Positions 15,850 through 25,298 of a stretch of 64,000 nucleotides of DNA are shown piece by piece. Location of the stretch: assembly GCA_045638265.1 (NCBI GenBank), contig JAZUBA010000003.1:1-64000 (forward strand). Direction: 5' to 3'. The notes beneath the pieces are model-generated. The model ran no database searches. It saw only the letters and a list, made by a program, of their open reading frames with translations, and was not told the origin of the DNA. Made by a program: the position numbers and the translations under genes. Every line of letters starts with the position of its first letter. The stretch's first letter is position 1. This stretch comes from RGIG4140 sp045638265 (GTDB taxonomy: Bacteria; Pseudomonadota; Alphaproteobacteria; CAAHEQ01; UBA3637).

Positions 15850-18800
15850 TTATTCTTCAACCTCAAATGTGTCAGCAGGTGTTGTACCTGAAATAGACAT
15901 ATTGTATAATTCTTGGGCTGATGCCGGTGGTACGGTAAATTGACCTTTGGCGTTTATTTTGGCTTGATATGAAATTTCAACGGCATTTTTATCTAAATCA
16001 AGATAAAAAACGGCTCGGTCTTCTCTTAATTCTTTTGATTGCAGATATGTTGAAGTATCGCCGTAATTTTTAACGGTAAGACTGTCATCTATTACTTCAA
16101 AACAACCGGCATATAAATCAACAACGGCGACATTTGATAAATATTTATCATTTAAAGCATTCATTGTTAATTTAATCGTAACGATATCACCGATGGTTGC
16201 TTTTGTGATTTTTTCGCCTTTTGTATTTTGAATTTCTTTCACAATTCGAATGCCGTCTGCCTTTGAGCTTGTTGGTAAAGCTATGGGATAACCTTGTTGT
16301 AGTATACTGTAATAATAAGGTTCTTTTGATGTGATATTGACAGTGAGTTCTTTATTAGCATCATTCATATCAAGTTCAGCAAAATCAGTATATACGACAG
16401 GTAAATTATTGTTTGTTCTAAATTGAATTTGTTTATCGTTTTCATGGGTGTTAGGGTATGTGCTAAATGCCAAAATAGCATGTGAAGCCATTAATGAATC
16501 AAGTGATTTTTTATTGAGTTCATTGACAAGAGTAGGGATAAGATTGTCTTTGATTTGATTAAATTCAGCTTCAAAATGTTTTGCTGTAAGGTAAATATAT
16601 TGTAAGTCAGTTAACAAGTTGTGTTTTGGTTGATATTTTTTCCACAAATGATTAGCTTTTTGTTTGTTCCCCAATAACTGATAAGAAGCGGATAAATAAA
16701 TATTGGCAATACTGTTTTTCCATATCGAATTTTGATTCAGTTCTTCTTCCAGATGAATCAGATAATTGCTTGTAATAAATCCGTTTAGGGATAACAGATA
16801 TGTTGCATACGTACTATGAATCATATCATTTTCTGTTTTTATATCTTGTGAGGCAATATGACGAACATAACTGTTTAATTTATTTAACATATTTTTAGGT
16901 ATATTGAAATCATATTTTTTTGCCGTTGACAAGAAATGATAAGCATATAAAGAGGCAAAAACAGAAGGTTCTTCTTGTTCGTTATATAATGCAATTCCTC
17001 CATCCCAATGTTGACGGGTTCTTAATATATTAATGACACTCTCAACTTGATCATATACTTTATCGGGTTGTATCAGTGAAGGATGTTCAAATAATAACAC
17101 AGTTTGAGGAAAAACTTTGCTGATAAGTTGTTCTGTGCAAATATAAGGATATTTATCTAAATATTGTAACAAAGATGGCAGAACAACCAACGGAGACGTT
17201 GATGCAACAATTTTTTGTTTTGAATCATAAGGATAAATTGTTTTGACAAAATGTGTTAATTTTGTGGTTCCTTTATTGTATCCTGTTTGAATATCTGTTA
17301 TATATGGCATAGCCGGCCGAACACCGATATGAGCTATGTTTTTAGAACCATACGGATCGGCATTTGCCGTTATGGTTAAAGAACCTGAGCCTAAAATATT
17401 TTTAGTTTTGATTTTAAATTGAATTGTTTTTTCTTCATTCTGTTTTAATGTTATTGTTTTAATTTTTTCACCGATAATTTCAAAATGATTGCTTGGTGTT
17501 AATTCAATTTGTGTTTCTAACGGTTTGTGTGATTGACTCATATTTGTAACCGTTAAGCCAACATCAAATATATCCTTAGGAGAAACATTGAAGGGTATTG
17601 ACGGTTTTATAACAAAATCGCTTTGAACAAAGGTTTTTGTTTGAGCAGAACCGACACGTTCTTCATTAACAGCAACAGCCATAACCGTTATTTGTCCATT
17701 AAAGTTTTCAGGTACTTGATAGTTATATGTTCTAACCGTTTCGTCAATATCCAAAACCGGACTAAAAAAGACAACGGGTTTATCTGTTTTGCGGGCAAAA
17801 GGATTGATACGATGTTTTGTTATAATGGAAGCATCACCACCTGTTGCTGATGTTATTTTAAAGATATTTGCATTTGGCAAAATTAAATCCATAATTTGTT
17901 CAGTTGTTACACTTAAACGTGTTTTGGGAATAAAGTAATTTAATGGTTGAGGTAATTTATAATTGGCATAATTCAAAATACCTGTATTCACACCGTAAAG
18001 AATAACTTTGCCTTGATGAGAGGCTTTATATTTAATCGTCAGTGTTTCAGATGGTTTTACAATTTTAGGTGTTTCCAAATGAATTGATAATGTCTGTTTT
18101 TCTTTGTTAATAAATACAGGTTGCACGGTATAACTTAATGGCGACATGAAAATTTCATCAGAATTATGTGTCCGAACAAACATAACGTTGATATATGCAT
18201 TTCCTGTTATATCTTTCGGTAAAACAATGCTTTGTTCGGTTGTGTTTTTATCGGTTTTAAACCATTTAGATGAATACACTTTATCTTTTTCAATTGTAAT
18301 TAATCCGTAACCGGCATAGGGAGCTGTTATTTGCATTTTAACAACATCTTCATCATTATACGTTTTTTGATTAAAAGAAACATCTAGTTGTGCTTTTTTT
18401 GTCAGTGCAAATGTAACATTTTCTGAGCCGGAAACAGTATATTCTATTTCTAATAGTGTTTTATTGTCTTTTTTAATGTTCAGCGTATATTTTCCTGATT
18501 TTGAGGTGTCCAACTGGTAATTTAAACCGTTTTGAGATATATTTAACGGTGTTGATTTAATTTTTACATTTTTATCAACCGTTTGATATTTATATAAACC
18601 GTTTGGTTGTTGAACAAGTTGCTCAATATGATTTTTTTGCCATATTTCAAGAGTTAAATTGTTTTGTTCAATTTGATTTAAACTGTTGTCTATTGCGATT
18701 AAATTTAAATTAGCTTTTTCATTTTTAGAAAGATAATACAAATTTGCATCTGTTTTATAACCAATTAAAACATCAAATGGAGAAACAAGGGCATTTATTG

Positions 18801-21363
18801 TTTTTGAAACACTGCGTCTGCCTGTTTTTTCAAATCCTGTATTTGTTAAGTATATACTGTAGGTGCCGGATTGATACTTATCCAGAGGAATATTTATTTC
18901 ATTTTGACCGTTTTCGTTTGTATATGTCTCTTTTAATATTGGAGGAATTGATCGGATATCGTGATTTTGATTGTTGGAAGTATTAAAAACATAGTTTTTG
19001 TATTGTTCAAATTCAAAATTTGTAGAGTATATATCTATTTCACTTTGAATTTTATAATCAGCAGCCGGAACACCATATAAATTTGTTAAGGTTGTTATTG
19101 CTGTTACAGAATCTGATTTTATCCATCCGATACCATTAAAGTTTTTCAGTTTGATATCCATTTTCATTGTATCTGGTTCAAATTCAGTAACCTTAAAAGA
19201 TTTTTCGCCGATTATTTGATAACCATTAGTTGTTCCTGATGTTATCGTGGCATAATAAGTCCCGAGTTTTGCTGTTGCAGGAACTGTATATGTTGTTTCA
19301 AACATGCCACCTTCAGGCACTTTAAATGATTTCATCATAACAATATCACCGGAATCATTTTTAATTTCAATTTTGATTTTATTTCCGACAGGTGTTTTTA
19401 AATCAGCGTTTTTAACAATGATACCAAAATGAGCGGTTTCATTTGGACGATAAATACCTCTGTCAGTAAAAACAAAAGCTTTCATGTCTTCTGATGTTTG
19501 GTTATATTCTCCTCCAATGCTGAATTGTCCATAATAAAGACTTAAACGATGATTATTAATAGGCATAAATGATAAATCATTTTGAGTTGTTACAAGATAT
19601 ACTACCGGTTCTTTTTCTCGTTTAAAATCATTAAAATTCGGAAATTGAACCATACCTTTTTTATCCGTATAACGTGTAAACAAGACAGAACCGTTTTTAG
19701 ATATAATTTGAACTTTTGCTTTTTCAACCGGTTGTTCTTTGACAAAATCAGAAACATAAACAGTGGCTTCGTTTTTATCGTTATATTTTGCAATAATACC
19801 TAAATCGGTTATTAAAATCAGCCTGCTGTCTTTGGCTGGATCATAATAATTCTGAGATTTTGCATCAACAATTTCAGCATAAAAAATACCTTTTTTGTTT
19901 TTCAGGTATTTATTTAAATCAAGGGATGAATAATGGCGTTTTTCAGGATGCTTGTTGTTAATGTAAACATCTTCATAAAAGTTTTCTGCAATATTATCAA
20001 TATTAAATATATCATTATAAAAATTTAAATCTTTCATATCTCCGTTGGATTGTGAAATCAGATGATTGATTTTTTCACTCGGAATACGGGAAATAGTTGC
20101 TTTTAAATGATGAATACCTCTTGTTACAAAGTTTAATCGTTTATCACCTTTTAAAGACATTAAGGAACCGTCAAATGCAATTTTGGCATCAACAGGTAAT
20201 GCTTCAACATTCATTTTTTCAAAATATGATTCTGATAATACAAATCCATCAGCAGAAACAAGTCCTTTAGAAATTGTTGCAATTAAACAGGAATCCGAAT
20301 TGTTAATTTGGTATTTTAAAAAATGAGAAGGAGAAACATCATTTTTTAAAGGTAAAGTTGTATAGTTAATTTGTTTTGTTTTTTCATGATTTAATATTTT
20401 TTGATTGTTTAAATTTCTTATTTCATCACAAGATCCTTTATATTCATAAAGTTTAAGCATTTTTTGTAAATTTGACGTATGTACACCTAATGAAAAATTG
20501 ATTTTCAAAATTTGTTCTGCTTCGTTATCTTTGGCTTCATTATATGAGATAAATGTTTTTGTATTTTGAATGTTAAAAACATCACTGGAATTTGGAATTT
20601 TAATTTTTTTTGAAGTGATTTGATTTTTAAGTTGTTTATGATACATATTTTGAACGTTTGATACACTGAAATAAACAAAATCATCTTCCGTTGTAATTGT
20701 AATCGGGTCAGTGATAATATGAAATTGACGATTATTTTCTTGCGGTACCATTTTGAAATGATAATCTTTTCCGCTTGCTGTATGAAGTTTTAAATTTTCA
20801 ATGACGGATTGTGGTTGTACAGGATGTGAAAATTGAAGTGTTGCAACAACCTGTTTTGTGAAAGAACCGGGTTGTTTATATAAACTTTCATTCGTAAAAA
20901 AAGCTTTAAATTTCGGTGCGTTGGCTTGAAAGTTCAAAGAGCCGATTGTATAAACTGAATCAAACAAATCATTTGATAAAGTGATTTGATAGGTTGTATC
21001 AGGAATCCAATCTTGGTTGGGTTGAAAATTTAATATGGATTGAGATATCCATGTCCATTCACCGGTAATATTTGGAAAGATTTTTATTTTTTCGGAACGA
21101 ATCGGTTTATCTAATAAATCCAGTTTTGCAACTGCTTTTGAAAAGTGGATTTTCATTGGAGAAATCTCGGGTTTTCCATTTACATAATCAGTTTGATATA
21201 TGGTTTGAACTTCTCCTGAAACAACATTTTCTTGTTTTTTAGACAATAAAAGAACACTACCGATAAATAGGAGTGCTACACTTATAAAAAAGATGAAAAT
21301 ATATTTATTTTTCAAAATGTAAAAAAATGATTTATTATGATTTGACTGTGTGTGTTGTGGCAT
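15850..21363 (-). CDS. yfhM: Bacterial alpha-2-macroglobulin (protease trap)
   Basis: This 1837-residue envelope protein has one N-terminal TM anchor (YIFIFFISVALLFIGSVLLL) facing the periplasm. There is no lipobox cysteine, unlike the E. coli lipoprotein. A long series of beta-sandwich MG domains leads to the thioester motif CTEQ (Cys near 1409, in YPYICTEQL), then an alpha-toroid TED domain and C-terminal MG domains ending in IDDSLTVKNYGD onward. It is thought to trap foreign proteases by covalent linkage after bait-region cleavage, defending the cell wall together with PbpC. The intact thioester argues for an active trap. Its own promoter lies at 21405-21432. Confidence 0.93.
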   Translation of the reverse strand: MPQHTQSNHNKSFFYILKNKYIFIFFISVALLFIGSVLLLSKKQENVVSGEVQTIYQTDYVNGKPEISPMKIHFSKAVAKLDLLDKPIRSEKIKIFPNITGEWTWISQSILNFQPNQDWIPDTTYQITLSNDLFDSVYTIGSLNFQANAPKFKAFFTNESLYKQPGSFTKQVVATLQFSHPVQPQSVIENLKLHTASGKDYHFKMVPQENNRQFHIITDPITITTEDDFVYFSVSNVQNMYHKQLKNQITSKKIKIPNSSDVFNIQNTKTFISYNEAKDNEAEQILKINFSLGVHTSNLQKMLKLYEYKGSCDEIRNLNNQKILNHEKTKQINYTTLPLKNDVSPSHFLKYQINNSDSCLIATISKGLVSADGFVLSESYFEKMNVEALPVDAKIAFDGSLMSLKGDKRLNFVTRGIHHLKATISRIPSEKINHLISQSNGDMKDLNFYNDIFNIDNIAENFYEDVYINNKHPEKRHYSSLDLNKYLKNKKGIFYAEIVDAKSQNYYDPAKDSRLILITDLGIIAKYNDKNEATVYVSDFVKEQPVEKAKVQIISKNGSVLFTRYTDKKGMVQFPNFNDFKREKEPVVYLVTTQNDLSFMPINNHRLSLYYGQFSIGGEYNQTSEDMKAFVFTDRGIYRPNETAHFGIIVKNADLKTPVGNKIKIEIKNDSGDIVMMKSFKVPEGGMFETTYTVPATAKLGTYYATITSGTTNGYQIIGEKSFKVTEFEPDTMKMDIKLKNFNGIGWIKSDSVTAITTLTNLYGVPAADYKIQSEIDIYSTNFEFEQYKNYVFNTSNNQNHDIRSIPPILKETYTNENGQNEINIPLDKYQSGTYSIYLTNTGFEKTGRRSVSKTINALVSPFDVLIGYKTDANLYYLSKNEKANLNLIAIDNSLNQIEQNNLTLEIWQKNHIEQLVQQPNGLYKYQTVDKNVKIKSTPLNISQNGLNYQLDTSKSGKYTLNIKKDNKTLLEIEYTVSGSENVTFALTKKAQLDVSFNQKTYNDEDVVKMQITAPYAGYGLITIEKDKVYSSKWFKTDKNTTEQSIVLPKDITGNAYINVMFVRTHNSDEIFMSPLSYTVQPVFINKEKQTLSIHLETPKIVKPSETLTIKYKASHQGKVILYGVNTGILNYANYKLPQPLNYFIPKTRLSVTTEQIMDLILPNANIFKITSATGGDASIITKHRINPFARKTDKPVVFFSPVLDIDETVRTYNYQVPENFNGQITVMAVAVNEERVGSAQTKTFVQSDFVIKPSIPFNVSPKDIFDVGLTVTNMSQSHKPLETQIELTPSNHFEIIGEKIKTITLKQNEEKTIQFKIKTKNILGSGSLTITANADPYGSKNIAHIGVRPAMPYITDIQTGYNKGTTKLTHFVKTIYPYDSKQKIVASTSPLVVLPSLLQYLDKYPYICTEQLISKVFPQTVLLFEHPSLIQPDKVYDQVESVINILRTRQHWDGGIALYNEQEEPSVFASLYAYHFLSTAKKYDFNIPKNMLNKLNSYVRHIASQDIKTENDMIHSTYATYLLSLNGFITSNYLIHLEEELNQNSIWKNSIANIYLSASYQLLGNKQKANHLWKKYQPKHNLLTDLQYIYLTAKHFEAEFNQIKDNLIPTLVNELNKKSLDSLMASHAILAFSTYPNTHENDKQIQFRTNNNLPVVYTDFAELDMNDANKELTVNITSKEPYYYSILQQGYPIALPTSSKADGIRIVKEIQNTKGEKITKATIGDIVTIKLTMNALNDKYLSNVAVVDLYAGCFEVIDDSLTVKNYGDTSTYLQSKELREDRAVFYLDLDKNAVEISYQAKINAKGQFTVPPASAQELYNMSISGTTPADTFEVEE

Positions 21364-21404
21364 GATTTTGTTCCTGTAAAATATGTTTTATGATAGTAAG
21401 TAAA

Positions 21405-21432
21405 ATTATATTTGAAATAATTTTTTTTGCAA
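21405..21432 (-). promoter_or_regulatory. Promoter of the yfhM-pbpC operon
   Basis: TTGCAA (21427-21432), a 16-bp spacer and TATAAT (minus-strand reading of 21405-21410) lie about 40 bp upstream of the yfhM ATG. Confidence 0.6.
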
Positions 21433-21490
21433 TAGTGTAGATGCAATTTTATTTAAATATTTTACAAAGAGTAATGAGGTTGTTATTATC

Positions 21491-21527
21491 AAAACATCCC
21501 ATATACAATGAAGTATATGAGATGTTT
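21491..21527 (-). terminator. Hairpin terminator after the 133-residue gene
   Basis: AAAACATC...CATATAC pairs with GTATATG...GATGTTTT around AATGAA with one mismatch, ending in TTTT on the minus strand 18 bp after the gene's stop. Confidence 0.6.
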
Positions 21528-21544
21528 TGCCCTCCTGAAAGATT

Positions 21545-21946
21545 TTAAAAGCAATATTGTGTTTGCATTAAATCATTTGTTGTTTCTTGATAGCTTTGAT
21601 TTATTACTTTTGTTGCGGAATTTTGTAATAATGAACTATGAGATACAGTTGTATCAGAACCATTTTTAGCTTGAGCAATAATAGATTTTAAAGATGCTTT
21701 TTTTCTGATATTCTGAAAGTCTTTTGTATACTGATCTGTTCGTTTGACTATTTCCACAATTTCTTCATGTGTAAATGTTGGCATATTGTCTAAATGTCTG
21801 TCTTTTAAAAAGACAAAGTGGAGAGTTACACCCAATCTAACACAAACGGATTGAAGTTTGTGAATAATATTACCTGTAAATTTGACAATGGATTTTAATT
21901 CTTTATTTGCTGATTCAAATGTTTTTCCGTTTGTTAAATTTGCCAT
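21545..21946 (-). CDS. Hypothetical protein (133 aa)
   Basis: The chosen start is the ATG at 21946, with AAAGGAG eight bases upstream; an in-frame extension to 21985 has none. The protein is helical and Lys/Ser/Thr-rich: MANLTNGKTFESANKELKS, then a segment with LHFVFLKDRHLDNMPTFT, then THEEIVEIVKRTDQYTKDF. No signal peptide or TM helix is present. I recognise no family. It is a single-gene unit between a promoter-like region at about 22040-22070 and the hairpin at 21491. Confidence 0.6.
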   Translation of the reverse strand: MANLTNGKTFESANKELKSIVKFTGNIIHKLQSVCVRLGVTLHFVFLKDRHLDNMPTFTHEEIVEIVKRTDQYTKDFQNIRKKASLKSIIAQAKNGSDTTVSHSSLLQNSATKVINQSYQETTNDLMQTQYCF

Positions 21947-22140
21947 GTGATAACTCCTTTCATAAATGGTTATTAAACGAAACATGATGTAAGTTTGTTC
22001 TCCTTTAATTACAAAATGTGTGTATTGTAACCATGTTTGAATTATTACACATTATATTATAAAAGTCAATAGAAAAAAATATATATTTGTAATTTTTTGA
22101 GAAATTATTGAAAATGTTATATTTTAATATGAATTAAAGT

Positions 22141-22165
22141 GCTGGCAAGAATAGTTCTTGCCAGC
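22141..22165 (-). terminator. Perfect 11-bp hairpin after the PEGA-like remnant
   Basis: GCTGGCAAGAA, TAG, TTCTTGCCAGC is a perfect stem with a three-base loop lying 13 bp beyond the stop of the PEGA-like remnant. The T tract on the minus strand is weak (ACTTTAATT). Confidence 0.6.
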
Positions 22166-22177
22166 TCAGGATTTTAT

Positions 22178-22504
22178 TTAATTGGGAGACATATTTAAAT
22201 TAACTTCTTTATCAAGATAATACATATCTCCTGAAATCGGATCAATGAGTAAATAGCCAATCATTCCGCCAAAAAACAAATTCCCCACAAGATACCAACC
22301 GCTGATATGCCAATCAATAATTGTTTGTTGTGTTTTAAATCCGTTTTTAGATGCGATAACAGTGTATTTTTCAGGATTAAAATAACCGATTTTTTCTGCT
22401 GCATTGAGTGTTAGAACAGTTGGTGTTTGTCCTTCAAATATCGTTTCGCCTTGTTGATTGATAATCCTAATATCTACTTTATCAACATTTGCTTTAAGCG
22501 GATG
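22178..22504 (-). pseudogene. 5'-truncated PEGA-domain lipoprotein-like gene
   Basis: An open frame with no start codon, preceded by an in-frame stop at 22505-22507, reads DIRIINQQGETIFEGQTPTV, later EKYTVIASKNGFKTQQ, and ends GWYLVGNLFFGGMIGYLLIDP then YYLDKEVNLNMSPN. This is the C-terminal half of a PEGA-like surface lipoprotein (cell-envelope family; GxxIGxLIVDP is its usual glycine-rich hairpin). The N-terminal signal peptide and lipobox are missing, so the gene was cut at about 22,500 and joined to unrelated sequence. Confidence 0.7.
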
Positions 22505-22802
22505 TTAGAAAACCGTATCAAAACAAACGGCTCGACTTATTTGGTCAAACCTTATTCGCCGATATCCGTCCATTTGGATAGAAATCGGCATAAATATTTT
22601 AAGTCGCTTATGCAACGACTGTTTTGATAAAGGGTTTCTACGCCCTGAATATAATTTTTTCTACAAAAATTATATCTAAAAATAAGACAACAAAAATTTG
22701 TTTATGAATCAAGTTTTTTATTTTATTTAAGAAAAAATAATACGAAAAAAGTTTTTATTGCTACATAATTTATAAATTTTTTATTTGGTACGATTTGAAA
22801 TA
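22505..22802. other. Unassigned sequence at a recombination junction
   Basis: The left part has markedly higher GC than its surroundings. It contains a plus-strand frame ending about 22627 (ending HKYFKSLMQRLF) that could be the tail of an unknown gene. The right part is AT-rich with a small hairpin (ATAATTTTT / AAAAATTAT near 22652-22674). I see no complete gene. Confidence 0.4.
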
Positions 22803-22846
22803 AAAGAAAAAGTCGCTATTCCTAACGACTTATCTGTTTTGGCTGG
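22803..22846 (-). repeat. Degenerate copy of tRNA-Gln 3' end and terminator
   Basis: These 44 bases match 25136-25179 with three mismatches. They comprise the last bases of tRNA-Gln (GGCTGG on the plus strand), the spacer TTATCTGTTTT and the terminator stem. One stem change is a tolerated G-T pair. It is the far boundary of a 2.3 kb insertion at the tRNA-Gln gene. Confidence 0.8.
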
Positions 22847-22876
22847 AGAAGTCTGGTAATACACGTACTTTTTTAG

Positions 22877-24904
22877 CTATTCATATTGGCGGTTTTTAAA
22901 AGACTTTTTTAGACTTTTTTCAACAAAAATCCTTCTTCCAGTCGCTCTGATTTCTGGGAATATCACTTTATTTACATTTTTGAGACTATAATTAAAGGAC
23001 AAAACTTCAATACATTTTTGAACCATTCTTAAATAAGTAGAAATCCTCTTTTTATCTGTATTCTTTTGAAAGGTTGCAACTTCTAACACAGAATCTGAAG
23101 ATGAAAAAATATCCTGTATATTAAATCCCCTTGCTTTAAAACGATGTTTTAATTCTGAATGATAGGAAGTATCCGGATTTTTTTCCATTGGTTTAATATT
23201 GACACCTAAAAATGTTCTATCTGGCGTGACAAATGAACTTAATCCAGCCTTTTTTAATATATTTTCTTCCACCAAAAATCCATCTTTATTTTCATGAATA
23301 TAGTCAGATTGATATTTATTTTCAAATAACTTTCTTTTACGATAAGATGATAAAGTTTTTTTCAATGTTTGCTTGAAACTTAACGGCATTTCATCATGCT
23401 TAAAAAAGACAAAAGATTTAAGAGGCCCTGCACATGTTCTTGCAAAATCCAACACCACATAGGTCATCAAGCGATGAGATGATTGTTCGTCAGCAGGAAT
23501 AAGCACCTCATCCTCTTTACTTTTTGTTAAATGAATCATATGTCTTTTATAAAATCTTTTTAACACCGAAATTTTTTTATCATCAAGACCTGTTGTTGAT
23601 AAATATAAATCATATGGTTGTTGTAAATCCTGTTTTTCAGAATGTTTTCCATTCTGTTGAGGAAAAATCCTATCAAAACAAAATGAATTGATATTTTCTC
23701 TTTTCAAATCAATATAACATCTTTTTTTGTTAAATTCATCAAGATACCGAGCTGAAAGACAATGCTTTTCAATAAAATCCTTGCTCATTATATCTGTTAA
23801 AAAACGGGGTATCGGATTGCGTTTTAAATAATCTTTCTTAAACACATCCGCCCAGTCAAATGCTGTATTAAAACTAGGGTATATAACTTCCGTAGCTTGA
23901 TTATAAAAATCTCTAAAATATTTTATGCAATATTCATCCCAATCCGTTATCAAATCATTTTTTTTCAGAGAATTCAGTATCTCTTTTTGTCCTTTTTCAT
24001 CAGAAAACATAAATAAAGACCAAAAATTTTTCCACTCAAATCCTAAGTATCTTTCCTTCATTGATTCGGACAACTTGGGATATTTATTACTGGCAATTGC
24101 AGAAAGTTTCCCTATAAAATTCTTCAAAGAATCCAACGTTCCATCTTTGTTGCGAAGATACAAATCTTTTGAACATTGCTCCATTTCATCCATATACATA
24201 AGAAGTGATAATTTCTCTACGGCATCAAAATCTCCACCACAAAAATTAAAAAAGTTCAAAATACCAGAAACATGTCCTAATTCATGGAAAAAAACCCAAG
24301 GGGTATTTGAAAGTTTTTTTGATATAGAAACAGAATCTTTTCCTGGAATAGCACAAGCTCCTTCGTCATTTGCTAACTGATTAATAGAAAATCCAAGATC
24401 AGGGATAATATTTATAGGCTTTTTTCTGTTATGTCTTAACTGAAAAACCACCATAGATAAATGCGGATATTTTTCAATATACCCAATATACTGTTCAAAA
24501 AAATCTTTTGCATCATATTGGAAATATGCCCCAGATGGCAAATAAATTTTTGGAAATTTAATATTTCTCATCATCCAATTTGCTGTATTTTTTGAAAAAC
24601 CAATATTAATTAACTTGTCATAATAAGCAGAAAGAAAATTTTCAGACTCATCATATTTATAAATATTAAGTTCCCTGTTACAAAAAAATTTCTCACCAGT
24701 TAGACGCTCATAAAAAAATTTATTTTTCCAAAGATGATTTAACTCTTCTTGAGGCAATGCATTAAGCCATTTGGTAACAAAATCAGCTTCACCTAAATTA
24801 AAATTGTTTTTCTTCAACAATTCATTACAAATGAATGGTGCTGTTTCAGCCGTAACAACTTCTTTATTTTTTATAAACTCAATCAGTGAAAAATTATTAT
24901 CCAT
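22877..24904 (-). CDS. Putative zinc metallopeptidase (HELGH), island cargo
   Basis: This 675-residue protein starts at the ATG at 24904 with AAAGGA six bases upstream; an earlier in-frame ATG lacks one. PWVFFHELGHVSG gives an HExxH zinc site at about 207-211. The N-terminal 200 residues are helical with many aromatic residues, and the C-terminus is Lys/Arg-rich (RIFVEKSLKKSFKNRQYE). There is no signal peptide or TM. The fold beyond the HExxH site is not recognised. It is the only gene between tRNA-Gln and a duplicated tRNA 3' end, and has a consensus promoter. It may be a secreted effector or toxin, but that is a guess. Confidence 0.65.
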   Translation of the reverse strand: MDNNFSLIEFIKNKEVVTAETAPFICNELLKKNNFNLGEADFVTKWLNALPQEELNHLWKNKFFYERLTGEKFFCNRELNIYKYDESENFLSAYYDKLINIGFSKNTANWMMRNIKFPKIYLPSGAYFQYDAKDFFEQYIGYIEKYPHLSMVVFQLRHNRKKPINIIPDLGFSINQLANDEGACAIPGKDSVSISKKLSNTPWVFFHELGHVSGILNFFNFCGGDFDAVEKLSLLMYMDEMEQCSKDLYLRNKDGTLDSLKNFIGKLSAIASNKYPKLSESMKERYLGFEWKNFWSLFMFSDEKGQKEILNSLKKNDLITDWDEYCIKYFRDFYNQATEVIYPSFNTAFDWADVFKKDYLKRNPIPRFLTDIMSKDFIEKHCLSARYLDEFNKKRCYIDLKRENINSFCFDRIFPQQNGKHSEKQDLQQPYDLYLSTTGLDDKKISVLKRFYKRHMIHLTKSKEDEVLIPADEQSSHRLMTYVVLDFARTCAGPLKSFVFFKHDEMPLSFKQTLKKTLSSYRKRKLFENKYQSDYIHENKDGFLVEENILKKAGLSSFVTPDRTFLGVNIKPMEKNPDTSYHSELKHRFKARGFNIQDIFSSSDSVLEVATFQKNTDKKRISTYLRMVQKCIEVLSFNYSLKNVNKVIFPEIRATGRRIFVEKSLKKSFKNRQYE

Positions 24905-24917
24905 GCAAAATCCTTTA

Positions 24918-24964
24918 AAATTATTATTCAAATGAATAATACTACACGTCTAGAAAATTGTCAA
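24918..24964 (-). promoter_or_regulatory. Promoter and palindrome upstream of the HELGH gene
   Basis: TTGACA (24959-24964), a 17-bp spacer and TATTAT (24936-24941) on the minus strand form a strong promoter. An 18-bp palindrome ATTATTCA-TT-TGAATAAT overlaps the -10 and the start point, as an operator would. Confidence 0.65.
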
Positions 24965-25140
24965 TATTTTTATATTCAAACTCAGTCTGAATACATTTAG
25001 TTATCTCCGGAATAAAAAATTAACATCCTAAGACAGAAGTATTGTAAAATAAGGTTTTTTTGAAATAAAAGACCATGTAGGGCTGAAAAAAGAGTATTTT
25101 GAAAACACTGTATATGGACCAGACGTTTGAAAAATAAAGA

Positions 25141-25166
25141 AAAAGTCGCTATTTTTAGCGACTTAT
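25141..25166 (-). terminator. Terminator of tRNA-Gln
   Basis: On the minus strand AAGTCGCTA and TAGCGACTT pair around four A residues and run into a T tract, starting about 10 bases after the tRNA CCA. Confidence 0.9.
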
Positions 25167-25172
25167 CTGTTT

Positions 25173-25246
25173 TGGCTGGGATACCTGGACTCGAACCAAG
25201 ACTGACGGAATCAGAATCCGCTGTCCTACCATTAGACGATATCCCA
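25173..25246 (-). tRNA. tRNA-Gln (anticodon CUG)
   Basis: The minus strand gives a full cloverleaf. The acceptor is TGGGATA/TATCCCA with discriminator G and encoded CCA. The D-arm contains CTAATGGTAGG and the anticodon loop is TTCTGAT in a GCGGA/TCCGT stem, giving CUG. The T-arm is CTTGG TTCGAGT CCAGG. Position 1 is U, as usual for glutamine tRNAs. Its 3' end is duplicated at 22803-22846. Confidence 0.96.
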
Positions 25247-25298
25247 ATTGTTTTGTCATTATATATTCCTTTTTTGCGAAATGCAAGTCTTTTTTTTA

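Noticed and set aside
22427..22627. 66-codon plus-strand frame
   Set aside because: It begins inside the PEGA-like remnant on the other strand and crosses a junction; at most its end is a tail of another gene.
22803..22870. Second tRNA gene
   Set aside because: Only the last few tRNA bases and the terminator are duplicated; no cloverleaf can be formed.
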